A stretch of 24,341 nucleotides of DNA from Pelargonium cotyledonis (taxonomy: Eukaryota > Streptophyta > Magnoliopsida > Geraniales > Geraniaceae), in the NCBI GenBank assembly GCA_036897625.1, contig JAYMTA010000772.1, forward strand, positions 1-24,341, in the 5' to 3' direction. A program made the translations under genes and the position numbers. Numbering within the stretch: the first letter of the stretch is position 1; every line of letters begins with the position of its first letter. Under the pieces are notes generated by a model that was not told the origin of the DNA, searched no databases, and saw nothing but the letters and a program-made list of their open reading frames with translations. Shown here piece after piece: positions 1 to 10,774 of this stretch.

Positions 1-1915
1 TAGTTATATATATATAGTTATATACGCACATATATGGATAGCAAAATTATAAAAAAAAATTTTAATTGGGAATTTTTACAATATAAGAATAACAACTACA
101 CTACAGCATATAAACAACAAAAACTATAGTAGACTGGTATATGGATCATGTTTTGAAAAGTAAAAAAGATTATAAATGGGGATTCAAAACCCCAACTCTA
201 TTAGAGCAAGTGTTTCTGTCATTTGAGTAGAGACATCAAACAAAAAATAAGTTAAAACTATATGTATTAGATAGATATTTTGATTAGGGGAGGCATGTAA
301 CTGTGATGGCATAGTAGGTAGTTCTTAAAATTCTAAACAGCACAAGAAAAACTGAAGTTATTTCCAAACATTGTCCCTAGAACAGTGGAACCATTTTAAT
401 ACCTACAGAACTCCGGAAATTAGATCCTCGCTGATAAAATAATTTGTCAAACCCTCCCAAAACAACGTCAGTGTATTTTCTTTTTTCCTTGGGCTTTCAA
501 TCGAGGCAGAGTTAAATCATGGTGAAAAGATAGCCTAGATGAGAGAACATCATTCTAGACATTTCACACTATAACCCTCTCCACATTTTATTATGATCAA
601 TATGCATGAAAAACAATGTCAACGACTTAAAACACACCCCCTTTAAGTAGATCATCATATAGAAAGATGGAACTTCATTTGGTGAATATCTCCAGATATT
701 GTAGAAAAAACGAGATGGTGTGGCTGGACTTTCTTATGGGTTCTCTGACAACATCAGAAAGCTTGAGTGAGGTGAGATTATATCAGTCACAAAAAGCAAA
801 GCACCCATACTAGTAGTATAAACAGTTTTGTATTTAGCGTCTAAAAAATATCCTAGCAACTTAATTCTCTCCTTTCTTTAACCTTGGTGCGAAGTGAAGG
901 ATTATGGTAATCTACCAATTTAAATGGATTTATCCACCAGGCAAATCAGTATAGCAAAATGGACAAAAACATACAATAAAAATAGAAGATGGCAGTATTA
1001 TAATTTCATATATGTAAAATCTCTTGGGTCAACTTTAGCGCCTACAAGTATTTTTAATTTAATCTCATCAGCGTAGATGATGATGATTTAAACCAGACTT
1101 AACAGCATGCATAAAATTGACCGCATTTGAAAATTTGGAGTATTGAACTTTCGACTCTTAAAGTTGAGGCATGAAATTGGTGACATGTGTAGGATAAATA
1201 TATACTTATTCCCCTTACCAATCCAGATGTCTGCTTTCCAATTATTGACAATGATCTAATAACGCAACAAATACCTACTCAATTATGATGAATCAATAAT
1301 GACTTATGGTACAGAATAAATCCTAACCCATTTGAATGTTTCTTTCACAACCAAATGCCTTAAATTCTAAACATGAAGCACTAATTCCAAAAAGACTCCC
1401 AAATGATATGCAACCAGAGCTTAAAATAATTGTAGTTAATGCCAACTAGGTAATTTGAAACCAAAAACAGTGATAACCCACAATTTAAAACTCTCCGTTC
1501 ATTTTATTTTTCTCTCATTATTTTCAAACTAAACACGAACATTTGGAGTGCGCATGGAGTCTACAAATTAAGACATACTACATTCAGATCATTGTACATA
1601 GATGTTAAGACATTACATAATATTAATGTCGGTAACCCTACTGTAAACTGGAAGTGTGTTGGTGTTGCGGCAAAGATCCAGGACTTGGGTGCAACTTTTC
1701 TCTCTTCTATCACCTCAACAATGTTAGTCATCTTCAATTCAAAAAATAAAGTATTTTCCCATTTTCCAAGCTCCATAACAATTCAAGTGTTATATTAAAT
1801 TAGTGGACAAGATCATCGTGTTTCACTGCCTTCAAGAACTGAAATCATTTAGACTCTTCCAATTAAACTATGATTTATTGCAGGAAGGATATAGCTCATA
1901 TTATGGGAAACAAAC
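1..1915 (-). other. Partial intron 20, AT-rich, no recognisable element
   Basis: The sequence is AT-rich with a TA-repeat stretch at 1-36. I looked on the minus strand for the next conserved BEACH-family block and did not find it. Two overlapping ORFs of about 70 codons on opposite strands at 1561-1798 resemble no family I know and do not continue the gene. No acceptor is visible for the next exon. Confidence 0.7.
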
Positions 1916-2104
1916 CTCTGAAGAAGATTTACAAAAATATGTGATCCACCGATCATAGTGACTTGTTCAAGGAAAGAAGCCAGCAGTTGCTTTTGTGAAA
2001 CAGCGCGAATAACCATGTGTAAGACATCCTCTATGCAAGTCAAATCCTGACTTGTCTCAAAAAAAGCTATAAGAGCTTTTATGTCTGCTGCCATGATATT
2101 CTCC
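1916..2104 (-). CDS. BCHB: BCHB-like, coding exon 20 (residues 1591-1653), last exon in window
   Basis: After ATATGCAG it completes Arg and encodes ENIMAADIKALIAFFETSQD, LTCIEDVLHMVIRAVSQKQL and LEQVTMIGGSHIFVNLLQR. The donor is CAGAG|GTTTGT, phase 2. The family continues with a block like DFEPIRLLGLQFLGRLL, which I could not find in 1-1915, so the next exon lies outside the window. Confidence 0.92.
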
Positions 2105-2253
2105 CTGCATATTTTCCAGGATAAAAAATTAGAAGTAATCATTGGTTACATCATATTATGTTTATTAAATACAAAAAACAAAAATTTGTCTGTGTAGGAT
2201 TAGGATTAGGGACAAAGGATACATTTAAACTTCTCTAAAGGAAGATACTATAC

Positions 2254-3125
2254 CTGAGACTCATTTCTCCAAGACTTAGAAAAAGAAGACGAATTTTGTG
2301 TATTTCTTCTTTAGCTGGTCTCTCTCCAATGACTTGGTTGGTGATGGGATGAAGAAAAGGTTTGCTTCCAATAGCATATCGAGATTTTGCATTATCCCAG
2401 TAAAACTGACGTATTATATCAATGACACGTGGTAGTTGGCAAAGACTCTTAAGCAACAGCGTATCATTGTCAAATTGCTCAATAAGAAACATATACAGAT
2501 CACGCTGAACCTTGTATACAGTGTAGAGCCATATGAGAGGATTAAGAAATATGCTAGAAATAGCATCTTTAACAAGTACCTCAGCCAAGCCTGAAGGGAA
2601 ACCAAAAACATCAATATTGACGAGAGTATAGTTGAAAAAAGAGGAAATGGAAGTGTTTGAAACTACGTTAACAAAGAGTTCTGTATACATACCACAGTTA
2701 GCCACCACATTAAAAAGATGTTTCAAAGCTGAAAGCGTTTCCAAGTTAAGTTGCGGGGGTGGAACTGATTGCAATAAGAAACCCAGAATTTTGAATCCAG
2801 AAAGGAGATGCATCTGCTGTTGGTTTGCTAAATTCTCATCCAACACAGAAGCAATGAGCTCAATAACTTCAGCTGTTAGACGCTCTTTTGTAATAGGTAT
2901 AAGCAACTTATGCTCAAAATTGCTGCTTCCTTCATTTTCATACCTATCAGATTGAGTGATAAGTGGGAAAAACACAGATACACCTCCAACGCAGTAGATT
3001 ATCTGTTGCAACAACCGTCGTGAACACAACTGCGTACCAGCAATTACAGTCGTTTCAAATGAACTTTTATCTAGTGAGTGATCCAACATTGGTGAGACAT
3101 TGAATAGTATCTTGCCATCACTTGC
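2254..3125 (-). CDS. BCHB: BCHB-like, coding exon 19 (residues 1301-1590), DUF4704/solenoid region
   Basis: The largest exon in the window (872 nt, fully open). It starts after CTTTCAG with ASDGKILFNVSPMLDHSLDK and continues TQLCSRRLLQQIIYCVGGVS, VFFPLITQ, a charged loop, ELIASVLDENLANQQQMHLL and FKILGFLLQSVPPPQLNLET, ending RLLFLSLGEMSL. This is the neurobeachin-type helical region that follows the LamG domain. The donor is CTCAG|GTATAG, phase 2. Confidence 0.94.
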
Positions 3126-3218
3126 CTGAAAGAGAAACCACCTTCTTAACTTCTTGGTTAGAGAGCTTACGAAAAATAAAGAACAAAAAATCAATTCTAT
3201 TGTGAAGAGAAGCAGAAC

Positions 3219-3534
3219 CTGTGCATTAAGTCCAAAGATGATTTTGGAAGCAAGACCTTCTTTAGCATCAAGAATCCCACCATGCGATGAGTTGTCATGA
3301 AAAAGTGCAGCTTCATTATCAAGGAATGAATACATATAGCTTGGGCCTAGAGAATAGATACCATGGACTTGCTCGGAAGATATAGCATCATTGAACAAAT
3401 AAACAGGACCAATCTGACCAAAGAAAGGAACTGATTCTTTGGCGGAGTTAAGAATATTATCTTCTTCATACATAGACAAATTACTTCTAGTGCCAACTGA
3501 GCATTTTGTTAACAACTCATTAACTTTCGCGTAT
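3219..3534 (-). CDS. BCHB: BCHB-like, coding exon 18 (residues 1195-1300), end of LamG-like domain
   Basis: After ATTCAG it encodes RYAKVNELLTKCSVGTRSNL, then SVPFFGQIGPVYLFNDAISS, EQVHGIYSLGPSYMYSFLDN and ILDAKEGLASKIIFGLNAQ. The donor is GCACAG|GTTCTG. The following 93-bp intron has no in-frame stop, so intron retention would add 31 residues in frame. The family sequence supports splicing it out. Confidence 0.93.
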
Positions 3535-3663
3535 CTGAATAATGAAAAGGTACAAGTCAGAAAGGAAATTATGCATCAAACTGAACTATAATGACTACAA
3601 TATTATTTATATACATATGCGTGTGTGTGTGTGAGCTTGTAAATCGCAAAGGCAGTATAGAAC

Positions 3664-3824
3664 CTGCATCTTTCAGACGACACAAGTTCACCATCTACAA
3701 AACACTTCAATAGGCTACCCCCAGAAAATGCTCTTCCGATAGTATGAGTTATACAAAGAAAATGCCACTTTTTTCTAACAAGATTAACTTGAAGCTTAAC
3801 ACACTGCCGCTTCAGATTGATAGA
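3664..3824 (-). CDS. BCHB: BCHB-like, coding exon 17 (residues 1142-1194), LamG-like domain
   Basis: After TTTTGCAG it encodes SINLKRQCVKLQVNLVRKKW, HFLCITHTIGRAFSGGSLLK and CFVDGELVSSERC. The W-HFLCITH and VDGELV motifs are the core of the LamG fold. It ends TGCAG|GTTCTA, phase 2. Confidence 0.94.
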
Positions 3825-3993
3825 CTGCAAAAGAGAGGAAGCATTTTTATAAATTGCAGGACAAAGTCATTCAGCTTGAGTACAAGAAGAAAAAAATGCG
3901 TTTCAGGCCGATAGTTATTGCCTGAAGCAACATATGGTAATTTCTATGATGAGAAAACGCCAGAAGAAATTTTGCACTTAAATATAACTCCAC

Positions 3994-4167
3994 CTCAAAG
4001 ATAAGCTTGTCCTGAGTAAGCACAGCCACACAACCTTTTCCATTTTCCGAGAGAAAACTGAAAAGACCCATCGTTCCATTTCCAGGAAAGTTTTCCACCC
4101 TAAGCCAGCATGAGAAGGAAAAACCTTTGTACAGAGGCCACTGTACCGGTGTTTTAACCAAAATCCC
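3994..4167 (-). CDS. BCHB: BCHB-like, coding exon 16 (residues 1084-1141), start of LamG-like domain
   Basis: After CTTGCAG it encodes GILVKTPVQWPLYKGFSFSC, WLRVENFPGNGTMGLFSFLS and GCVAVLTQDKLIFE, the first beta strands of the concanavalin A-like domain found in BEACH proteins. The donor is TTTGAG|GTGGAG. The TPVQWPLYKGFSFSCWLRVE wording separates class B from class C, by recall. Phase 0/0. Confidence 0.94.
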
Positions 4168-4302
4168 CTGCAAGAATATAGCAAAAATATGGTTTCATAA
4201 GACTCACAGTTAGCTTTTTTGCTTCAGAAGGTAAAAACACCTGTAAAAAGCATGACTACGCAAAGGTTTGAAATCGAATCGGAAGATTAAAAGAAAAAAA
4301 TA

Positions 4303-4554
4303 CTCCGTCCGTCCCAAAATGAGTGTCCTGTTTGTCTACATTTTTTGTCCCAAAATGAGTGTCATGTTTCTATTTTTAGGTTATTATATTATTGTTTTTC
4401 CCATATTACCCTTATCACGTATGTACATGGGCAGATCTGCACATGTGATGTAAGTGGGAAAGTGAGGGTAATATTGAAAACACACTAAATTATCTACTAA
4501 TTCTTAATTTTTGCAAAAAATGGAAACAAGACACTCATTTTGGGACGGAGGGAG
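4303..4554. mobile_element. Stowaway-type MITE (Tc1/mariner) in intron 15
   Basis: A 252-bp element with terminal inverted repeats, left CTCCGTCCGTCCCAAAATGA and right the complement of CTCCCTCCGTCCCAAAATGA, flanked by TA on both sides (4301-4302, 4555-4556). The CTCCNTCCGTCCCA terminus and TA duplication are the Stowaway signature. It has no coding capacity. The long near-perfect arms suggest a fairly young insertion. The rest of the intron (4555-5442) shows no clear element. Confidence 0.92.
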
Positions 4555-5442
4555 TAGTTCAAACTAAAACAAACTTAATAAGTAAAAATGGTAGTTATGA
4601 ATTTTTCTTATTAATGGGTAGAAGAGCAGAATCGGGAATCAGGAGAAATCCTAAGCTTTTACCATCTGACCCATGAGGTGAGGATCATTTTACCAAGGAC
4701 AGTTTAGTCTTTGTCCATCATTCTTTACAATCTAGTCCACTAGATTCGAATTTTTGACATCTATTAGAATCTGGCCTTCTTCACTTTAAGTCATAACTCA
4801 TAGTACAAAGAAACTGTGCACTGGGAATATTGCCCACTAGAGAGCCATAAATATGATTTTATCTAAAAGCTAACAAAAGTGTGGGAAAGAACAGAATCTG
4901 ACTGTAGATAGAGCTCAACAGTATTGACATCAACTCATTAAAAAGATGTAGAACTGACACATATCACCAGCAACTATACAAGTGGTTATCACAGTCGACA
5001 TCCGCACTCTCCTTGGACAACACAAATTCACAATAATCTGCCTTAGCTTGATAACCTTAGGCTAGTCAACAGGAATCTTCCGTCATGCATAAACCCAGGC
5101 AAAGAAAGCCTCCTCAAGGGAGCATGAGAATTTTCCAGATATTCTTTCAAGGACAGAAAACCTTACAACACTAGTCGTAAACCAATAGAATGACTTTACA
5201 ACCCAAAATAATTGGTCCACAGAATGCTCCCAACATAATTTATCACTACCCATTGTCATCATTAACTGTCATAAAGATAATAAAATAAAATAAAATAACT
5301 TCTCCACCAATTCAAGCTCTCAAACATTAAGGGATAGGATCACCCATAAGTGCCTATCAACAACAACAAAAATCTGCAGATACATACTTAAGCTAGAACA
5401 CCAGCCCATTGAAAAACGATTCCCAAAACAATAAATACTTAC

Positions 5443-5784
5443 AGAATTCCCATTGAGATCAAAAAACGCAGTTGGTCCTTTCTCGTTTAGCATAGACAAA
5501 ACGCTGCTCAGCAACAGTGAACAGTATTGTTGCTGAGTCCCAACTTTCTCACTTCGGAGAAGGGCAAATATCTTTCGAATATCCTTTCCAGATATGCTAT
5601 GCCCACCAATAACCTGAATTAATTGAGCAATTTTCAAAATGACACCATCATCATCTTCTTGGGAAAACCAATCAAGAAGAAAACTAAGCATTCCAGCTCT
5701 GACACTTGAAGCTCGATTGGAAATGGAATCCCTTAGCAGTTGTTGAAACACTTTCAGACCATTATTCCGCATTGAGTCACTGCT
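5443..5784 (-). CDS. BCHB: BCHB-like, coding exon 15 (residues 970-1083)
   Basis: After TTGGGCAG it encodes SSDSMRNNGLKVFQQLLRDS, VRAGMLSFLLDWFSQEDDD, KIAQLIQVIGGHSISGKDIR, then QQQYCSLLLSSVLSML and ends FFDLNGNS at GTAAGT. It is the last helical block before the LamG-like domain. 114 codons, phase 0 at both ends. Confidence 0.94.
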
Positions 5785-5901
5785 CTGCCCAATCACAAAA
5801 TAACCAGTTATGATACAGTACGGCAGAGTGAAGTTGCGAGTACAGTAGTTAAGGGGACTAGAAAACAAGGAAGAGAAAATTAGAGCAAATGAGTTACTAA
5901 C

Positions 5902-5943
5902 CTTCTGCAAAACGCTCAGATAAAGTATAATGACATCTTCGTT
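5902..5943 (-). CDS. BCHB: BCHB-like, coding exon 14 (residues 956-969), micro-exon
   Basis: A 42-nt exon encoding NEDVIILYLSVLQK, between TTGTTCAG and CAGAAG|GTTAGT. It is in frame with both neighbours (phase 0/0), so skipping would remove 14 residues without a frameshift. Conserved wording supports inclusion. Confidence 0.9.
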
Positions 5944-6065
5944 CTGAACAAAAAGAAAGATAGAAAGAAAATTAAAAAATGAGAAACATGACTTCAAGGA
6001 ACATAGCCAGTGACTATAGATATTCTTCATATATACAGAGATTTTATAAACAGAAAATAGGTAAA

Positions 6066-6217
6066 AGTTGAAGTGGGTATTAAAGTGTCCCATATCGGAT
6101 AAATATAAAATGAATAAGCTAAATATAATGGTGAAAGTCAAATTCTTATAACAAGGTTGACCTTTTAGTAGTGGAAGGCCAAGCATTTAATGTGTAGCCC
6201 ATTATTGAAATTTAACA
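6066..6217 (+). repeat. Left LTR of the TRIM-like element
   Basis: 152 bp, beginning AGTTGAAGTGGG and ending ATTTAACA. The partner repeat begins TGTTGAAGTGGG, so the first base here is changed from the usual T. The repeats differ at scattered positions, indicating an old insertion. Confidence 0.85.
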
Positions 6218-6418
6218 TGATTTCAGACTTGGTTATAGTCCAAGCATTGGCCCAAAAGTGACCCGTTTATGTTGCCTTCTTTTGTGCTCTTTGGCTCACT
6301 TGCAGATGAACAAGCTTGCAGCGGCCCACGTGTGGAGGAAAAATACCCACACGTGAGGGGTTGTGCCGACGCAAAAGGCCCCGACGAAAAAAAATGTGAA
6401 GTTCACACGTGAGGGGAG

Positions 6419-6570
6419 TGTTGAAGTGGGTGATAAAGTGTCCCACTTTAAATAAATTATAAAGTGAAAGAGCTAAATATAATAGTGGAGGTCAACCCCT
6501 TGTAGCAAGGTTGACATTTTAGCAGTGTAAGCCCATGCCATTATTTGTAGCCCAATATCGATATTTAACC
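6419..6570 (+). repeat. Right LTR of the TRIM-like element
   Basis: 152 bp, beginning TGTTGAAGTGGGTGATAAAG and ending ATTTAACC. The last base is C where the left copy has A (CA terminus). It is followed by the GTAAA target duplication. Confidence 0.85.
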
Positions 6571-6845
6571 GTAAAAGGCAGGCATAATTAACAATCAGAC
6601 AGATAATGAATTGAAATTGCAGTGAGAATTCATGGCATTATTTTAGGAGAATATTATGTGTAAAATATGTATTTGAGGATCCCATAAGTTAAGAGATTTT
6701 TTTGTAGAGGCAGTTTCCTAAGTTAGTTTCCTTATTTATGTTGTACGTTGTGTATATATCACTGGTTTGTGCTTCAATAAAATACAACTTTGAAACCCTA
6801 AAATCTGATAATAGCATTATGTATTGGTTTGCATATCCAAGTCAC

Positions 6846-7001
6846 CTGTATAATTGGGCTTGCATTTATATCGAACTTCCCATCAACTAGCATATCAAGA
6901 AGTGCATTTAAAAGCTCTTCACTAGGATGCCATTGACAGAAGTCCAATAACAAACTATGCAAAGTTTGATAGCCCTTCCCAGTAAGTGTTCTGAATGCAG
7001 C
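6846..7001 (-). CDS. BCHB: BCHB-like, coding exon 13 (residues 904-955)
   Basis: After TTTGCAG it encodes AAFRTLTGKGYQTLHSLLLD, FCQWHPSEELLNALLDMLVD and GKFDINASPIIQ, with donor ATACAG|GTGACT. Phase 0 at both ends. The segment just before the LamG-like part is strongly conserved in neurobeachin-type proteins. Confidence 0.94.
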
Positions 7002-7925
7002 CTGCAAATTAAAACAATCGAGAAAGAATTCATGGTCACTCAATTAGCAACGAAGTGATAAACTAGCATCCAAGATCACACCAGCACTATAAATAGAGAT
7101 ACATATCATCGACCACCACTATCATAGTAAAAGCCAGAATGCACAGAAGAACCTATATGAAAGCCACAAATGAAAGACAAAATGCTTAGTAAATGAGCTT
7201 TTCATTTTCATAAGAAGTTGGCCCTTAGTACACATACAAAAACTACTGCTATTGCTACATCTAGTACCAGCAAGCTGCTACACTTACAACCACAGTTATT
7301 ACTGCATCACCAATTAACCACAGCTACTAACTTAAGTTGGCTGTTGCTGTTGCAACTAAGGAGAACAACGAGAAATTTTTATTTTACAATATTAGTTGAA
7401 TTCCAGGCATTTCAAACCCAACTGAAACTGATTAAATTAAGCGCACAGGCAGCAGAACTTAGATGGATGTACAGTTACTTTCATTCAAGGAATTTTACAT
7501 CGGACAGGCCAAAGATGGATGGACTAGGAACTACAATATTGCTTCCTAGTTCCTACAGAAGGGGGATCTCCACAACCAAACCCATCATAATTTAAGGGAC
7601 CTACTTGAACCAAACAGGTTAATAGATACAATTGCAGTATACAGCAGTGGAAATTCCCACTGGAAAAAACTTAACAGCTCATAATTACTTAATCTAGTCA
7701 TTTCTGGAATTGTACTTAGATAATTTTCAAAGAAAGTTAAAAGATGTTCTGAGATCATTCAGGAATGCTGCACATTTTTCTAACATAAAACTTCATCATG
7801 TGCACATATGCTATTTTGCTGAAAGCACAGAATATAAAGCCTGCGTTGATGGAGTAATCTAGACATTTTACAATGACCAAGAAAGAAGGAAATAAAGAAA
7901 GTAATAATAAATGAAGAGGGTTTAC
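7002..7925 (-). other. Intron 12, no recognisable element
   Basis: 924 bp of intron. A 125-codon plus-strand ORF at 7218-7595 is low-complexity (Thr/Leu/His-rich from CTA/CTG/CAC triplets) and looks accidental. I see no terminal repeats or RNA gene. Confidence 0.6.
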
Positions 7926-8075
7926 CTTTGAGGTATCGTTACTTGCAAGCAAGCAGGTAATAGTTTGAAGGACACTGAGAACCAACGGTTCTCCATTCAC
8001 TACATCAAGGTTACCATTCAGTAAAGAAACCACGTGTAGAAAACACTCCCCATCGCGAAACAAAGCCTGGTAATA
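7926..8075 (-). CDS. BCHB: BCHB-like, coding exon 12 (residues 854-903)
   Basis: After TCCTTCAG it encodes YYQALFRDGECFLHVVSLLN then GEPLVLSVLQTITCLLASND and ends TCAAAG|GTAAAC. The RDGECFLHVVSLLNG motif is a family hallmark, by recall. 50 codons, phase 0 at both ends. Confidence 0.94.
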
Positions 8076-8222
8076 CTGAAGGAACATATATTTAATTAGA
8101 TATTACAACATTAACTAATCAAAACCCACTTGTAAACCAACATAAAAAAGTTAAATAAATTGCATGACTTATTAAGATTCTCGGTAAGAAATTAAGAGCT
8201 ATATCATGGCAGACAAAAATAC

Positions 8223-8381
8223 CACTGGATCAGCAATGACCATATCCCTCATTCCACCCAATAGATCAATAGACACCTCTACGAAGTTTTTCTCCCTTTC
8301 CTTTATCTGAGTGAACATCTCTAAATATCTTGAGAACAAATGTAACTTTGCTTTTCTATCTTCATCAGAAGTATGAGCAAC
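8223..8381 (-). CDS. BCHB: BCHB-like, coding exon 11 (residues 801-853)
   Basis: Between CTCTCCAG and CCAGTG|GTATTT. It encodes VAHTSDEDRKAKLHLFSRYL, then EMFTQIKEREKNFVEVSIDL and LGGMRDMVIADPV, a well-conserved block of the family. The flanking introns are short (86 and 147 bp). Phase 0 at both ends. Confidence 0.93.
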
Positions 8382-8467
8382 CTGGAGAGGTTAAGAAAAG
8401 TTAGTACAATGGCCTTAACACTAAAAAGGCAAAGAATCCCAGATTTAGATAAAGAACGCACAGATAC

Positions 8468-8890
8468 CTTCATGAGGTCAAGAATATGCTGCAGAACACG
8501 ATTTTTCAAAAATTCTTCCCAAAATAACTCAAATAAACAATCAATGCACGCTGAACTATGCAAAATTAAGCTCTCAGCATCATCCGCAGTTGCAACAAAT
8601 TGCGAGAAGAGCGCCATTGAAGTTTCAATACTTTGAAGCCAACCCTGGATGGTCTCACATGTATCAGATATCTGCTCAAATGAATGGCTTGTTCTTCCTG
8701 ATCTAGATTCTTGGACTTGAATGCAAACAACTTTGAGGATCCGGGGAACTGCATTAATTGTCTTAAAAGAAGCAATGGTTTTCTCAGCTGAAAGCTCCAG
8801 TATCTTCAGCAACCTATTAGCAAGAACACTAGCAATCCCAGGATTACATGCAGACTGTTCAAGGGCATCTAATAGAACAGACAACTCAGG
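8468..8890 (-). CDS. BCHB: BCHB-like, coding exon 10 (residues 660-800)
   Basis: After ATGACAG it encodes PELSVLLDALEQSACNPGIA, VLANRLLKILELSAEKTIAS and a helical segment ending EFLKNRVLQHILDLMK. The donor is ATGAAG|GTATCT. It is fully open, 141 codons, phase 0 at both ends, and ARM-like in character. Confidence 0.93.
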
Positions 8891-9731
8891 CTGTCATAAC
8901 ATAGGAAAAAAAATATCAGTGAACATCCAGCATGAAGTGGCGCAGACAATATTTGGACAAGTAACAACAAACCAGCCTGATTAAAAAGGAAGACAATATC
9001 AAATAGTAGGCCCATGATTGCAAGCAAAATGTGGAATATTGCAAGAATATAATTTCAGACAGGCATTACCAAGGAAAAGAAAAAAGTAGGCAGAAATCTA
9101 AAACAAAATGACAGACAATCTGGAATCACCGTAGGAGCAAGCAATAATGAAACCAAAAAGGAGGACCGATTCTCAGAGAACTTAACAAAGACTTGTACGA
9201 ATAAAGATCCACTCCATGGTCATATACTTGTGCAATTGTGCGCCATATATCCATTCATACAGATAGACATAAATGTATAATAACTTCAGCCCAAATTGTT
9301 GTAAGTTCACTGATTAAGTAAAACTTATGCACAACCAAAACAACTCAAAGAACGGTACAACAGCTTTCAGGAATTTTAGGGTTACGGTATTCCATCATGA
9401 TTCACTATATATATGCACAAGTAACTCGGCATACTTGCGATAGACATGATTAAAAACAAACATATTGTTAACTTATTAACGCTTAGATTGATAAAGATAT
9501 TGCAAAAGATTTACAATAAACGTCGCTGATTTCAGTCATTCTATAAAAGTACATGAACAAAAGCTGTTTGAAAATTCCTGAATTTCACTGAAATGAAGAA
9601 CTGTTTTACACATATCGAGACATTGAGGAACTAAAATATATGAATGTACCCCAATATCATAAATAGATAAACAAATAACAATATAAGTCAGAATTATGTA
9701 TAAAAATCAGCAACAAAATGAAAGAACCTAC
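8891..9731 (-). other. Intron 9, no recognisable element
   Basis: 841 bp, AT-rich, between clean GT and AG junctions. I found no direct or inverted terminal repeats and no conserved coding block on either strand. Confidence 0.6.
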
Positions 9732-10044
9732 CACATTATGTGCGCTCCCATCCAAAGTTGCTGCAAACTCTAAAAATGAAAGTATTTCCATCGGGAGAGT
9801 TTTAAGCCCACTCCTGTTTGCTGAAGTGTTGGTACCATCATGCTTCCCTGATGATTCATCATTGTAAATGCAACAATCTTCCAAAAAATCCTCTGAAGTT
9901 AGTCCCTCGAAGTAGAAAAAGTTCTCAGAAAATATAAGATTCCATATTCCTTCTTCCCGAAACACTTCTAGCAATGCAGCTTGGGAGGCAAGAACCTTCC
10001 TAAATGCATTAAGAGATGAATACTGCAAACTTTTGAAGAACACC
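9732..10044 (-). CDS. BCHB: BCHB-like, coding exon 9 (residues 555-659)
   Basis: After TCTGTAG it completes Arg and encodes VFFKSLQYSSLNAFRKVL, LEVFREEGIWNLIFSENFFY, an acidic/Ser loop, and LPMEILSFLEFAATLDGSAH. The donor is AATGTG|GTAGGT, phase 0. It joins exon 10 as SAHNV|PELSVLL, which fits the family. Confidence 0.92.
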
Positions 10045-10233
10045 CTACAGAAATGGAATTAAAAAATCAGCAAATCTAGAAACAGGTATAAGTATAACCT
10101 TTGAGCCTGAGAACTGGCTAAGCAAAAGAACAATAATGTGTGACAGTAAAATTAATTGCTCTAGCAATTCATCAACCAAAAATAAGGGTGTTAGGACCCA
10201 AATTTAAAGACAATGTAGCTTTGTAATAATTAC

Positions 10234-10686
10234 CTTGAATGGGTTTGCAACTCATTTTCAATTGAACAAGCCTTAATAAATGGGAAGACAGTGCCCAGAA
10301 CCCTCGCGACCCATTTTACTGAAAGTTCAACATATGTCAAAGAAACTGGTAAGGCAGCTCGACCAGCAGATGGTTGGACGTGATGAGATGTTTTATCTTC
10401 TAGGGGAAGAAGGAATGAACAAAACACTCCACTTAACTTGGCAACATAATCATTCCATAATTCAGAAGCGGAAGCCAGACATCGATTTGAAGTCTCTGCA
10501 GTATGAGTTTCTTCTTTATTCTTGTTTTCAGCACCAAAAATAGGAGTTTGAACATCTCCCTGCGAAGATAAATCCTTCTTCTTATGATATTCCTGAAGCA
10601 TGAAAGCAAGTGAGCAAAAGCTGTTTGCAAACTTGTGAACCCTTCCGTTTTCACATAGAAACTGCAAGTTGTTCACATTCCCAAAG
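10234..10686 (-). CDS. BCHB: BCHB-like, coding exon 8 (residues 404-554)
   Basis: It starts after TTTACAG with FGNVNNLQFLCENGRVHKFA, then a charged, less conserved linker (KKKDLSSQGDVQ to NKNKEETHT), then SASELWNDYV and YVELSVKWVARVLGTVFPFI. The donor is TCAAG|GTAATT, phase 2. The coding frame is open for all 453 nt. Confidence 0.93.
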
Positions 10687-10774
10687 CTGTAAACTTGTTA
10701 AGGAATCACTAATTGTTAACAATAACTGACAAGTGATAAATCTGGCCACATATCTACTTTCATAAACATGAATT

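Larger units (their letters stand above)
6066..6570 (+). mobile_element. Complete TRIM-like mini-LTR retroelement in intron 13
   Basis: Two direct repeats of exactly 152 bp (6066-6217 and 6419-6570) flank a 201-bp internal region. The left repeat is followed at once by TGATTTCAGACT, similar to the initiator-Met primer site TGGTATCAGAGC (8 of 12). The right repeat is preceded by a purine tract (GAGGGGAG, 6411-6418). Identical GTAAA target duplications lie at 6061-6065 and 6571-6575. There is no coding capacity, which fits a terminal-repeat retrotransposon in miniature. The internal region holds two copies of CACACGTGAGGGG. The outermost bases differ from the inner copies (see findings). Confidence 0.88.

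Noticed and set aside
1561..1798. Overlapping 71-codon minus and 68-codon plus ORFs in the left-most intron
   Set aside because: Neither resembles a known family. The minus ORF does not match the conserved BEACH-family block expected after exon 20, and opposite-strand overlap of this kind is common by chance.
2632..2955. 107-codon plus-strand ORF opposite exon 19
   Set aside because: A shadow of the long coding exon on the other strand; no independent support.
5320..6186. 288-codon minus-strand ORF as a single coding unit
   Set aside because: It is two real exons (14 and 15) read through the short intron between them plus flanking intron. The acceptor and donor sites and the family sequence define the true exons.
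7218..7595. 125-codon plus-strand ORF
   Set aside because: It lies in an intron, is low-complexity (Thr/Leu/His-rich) and has no recognisable domain or promoter.
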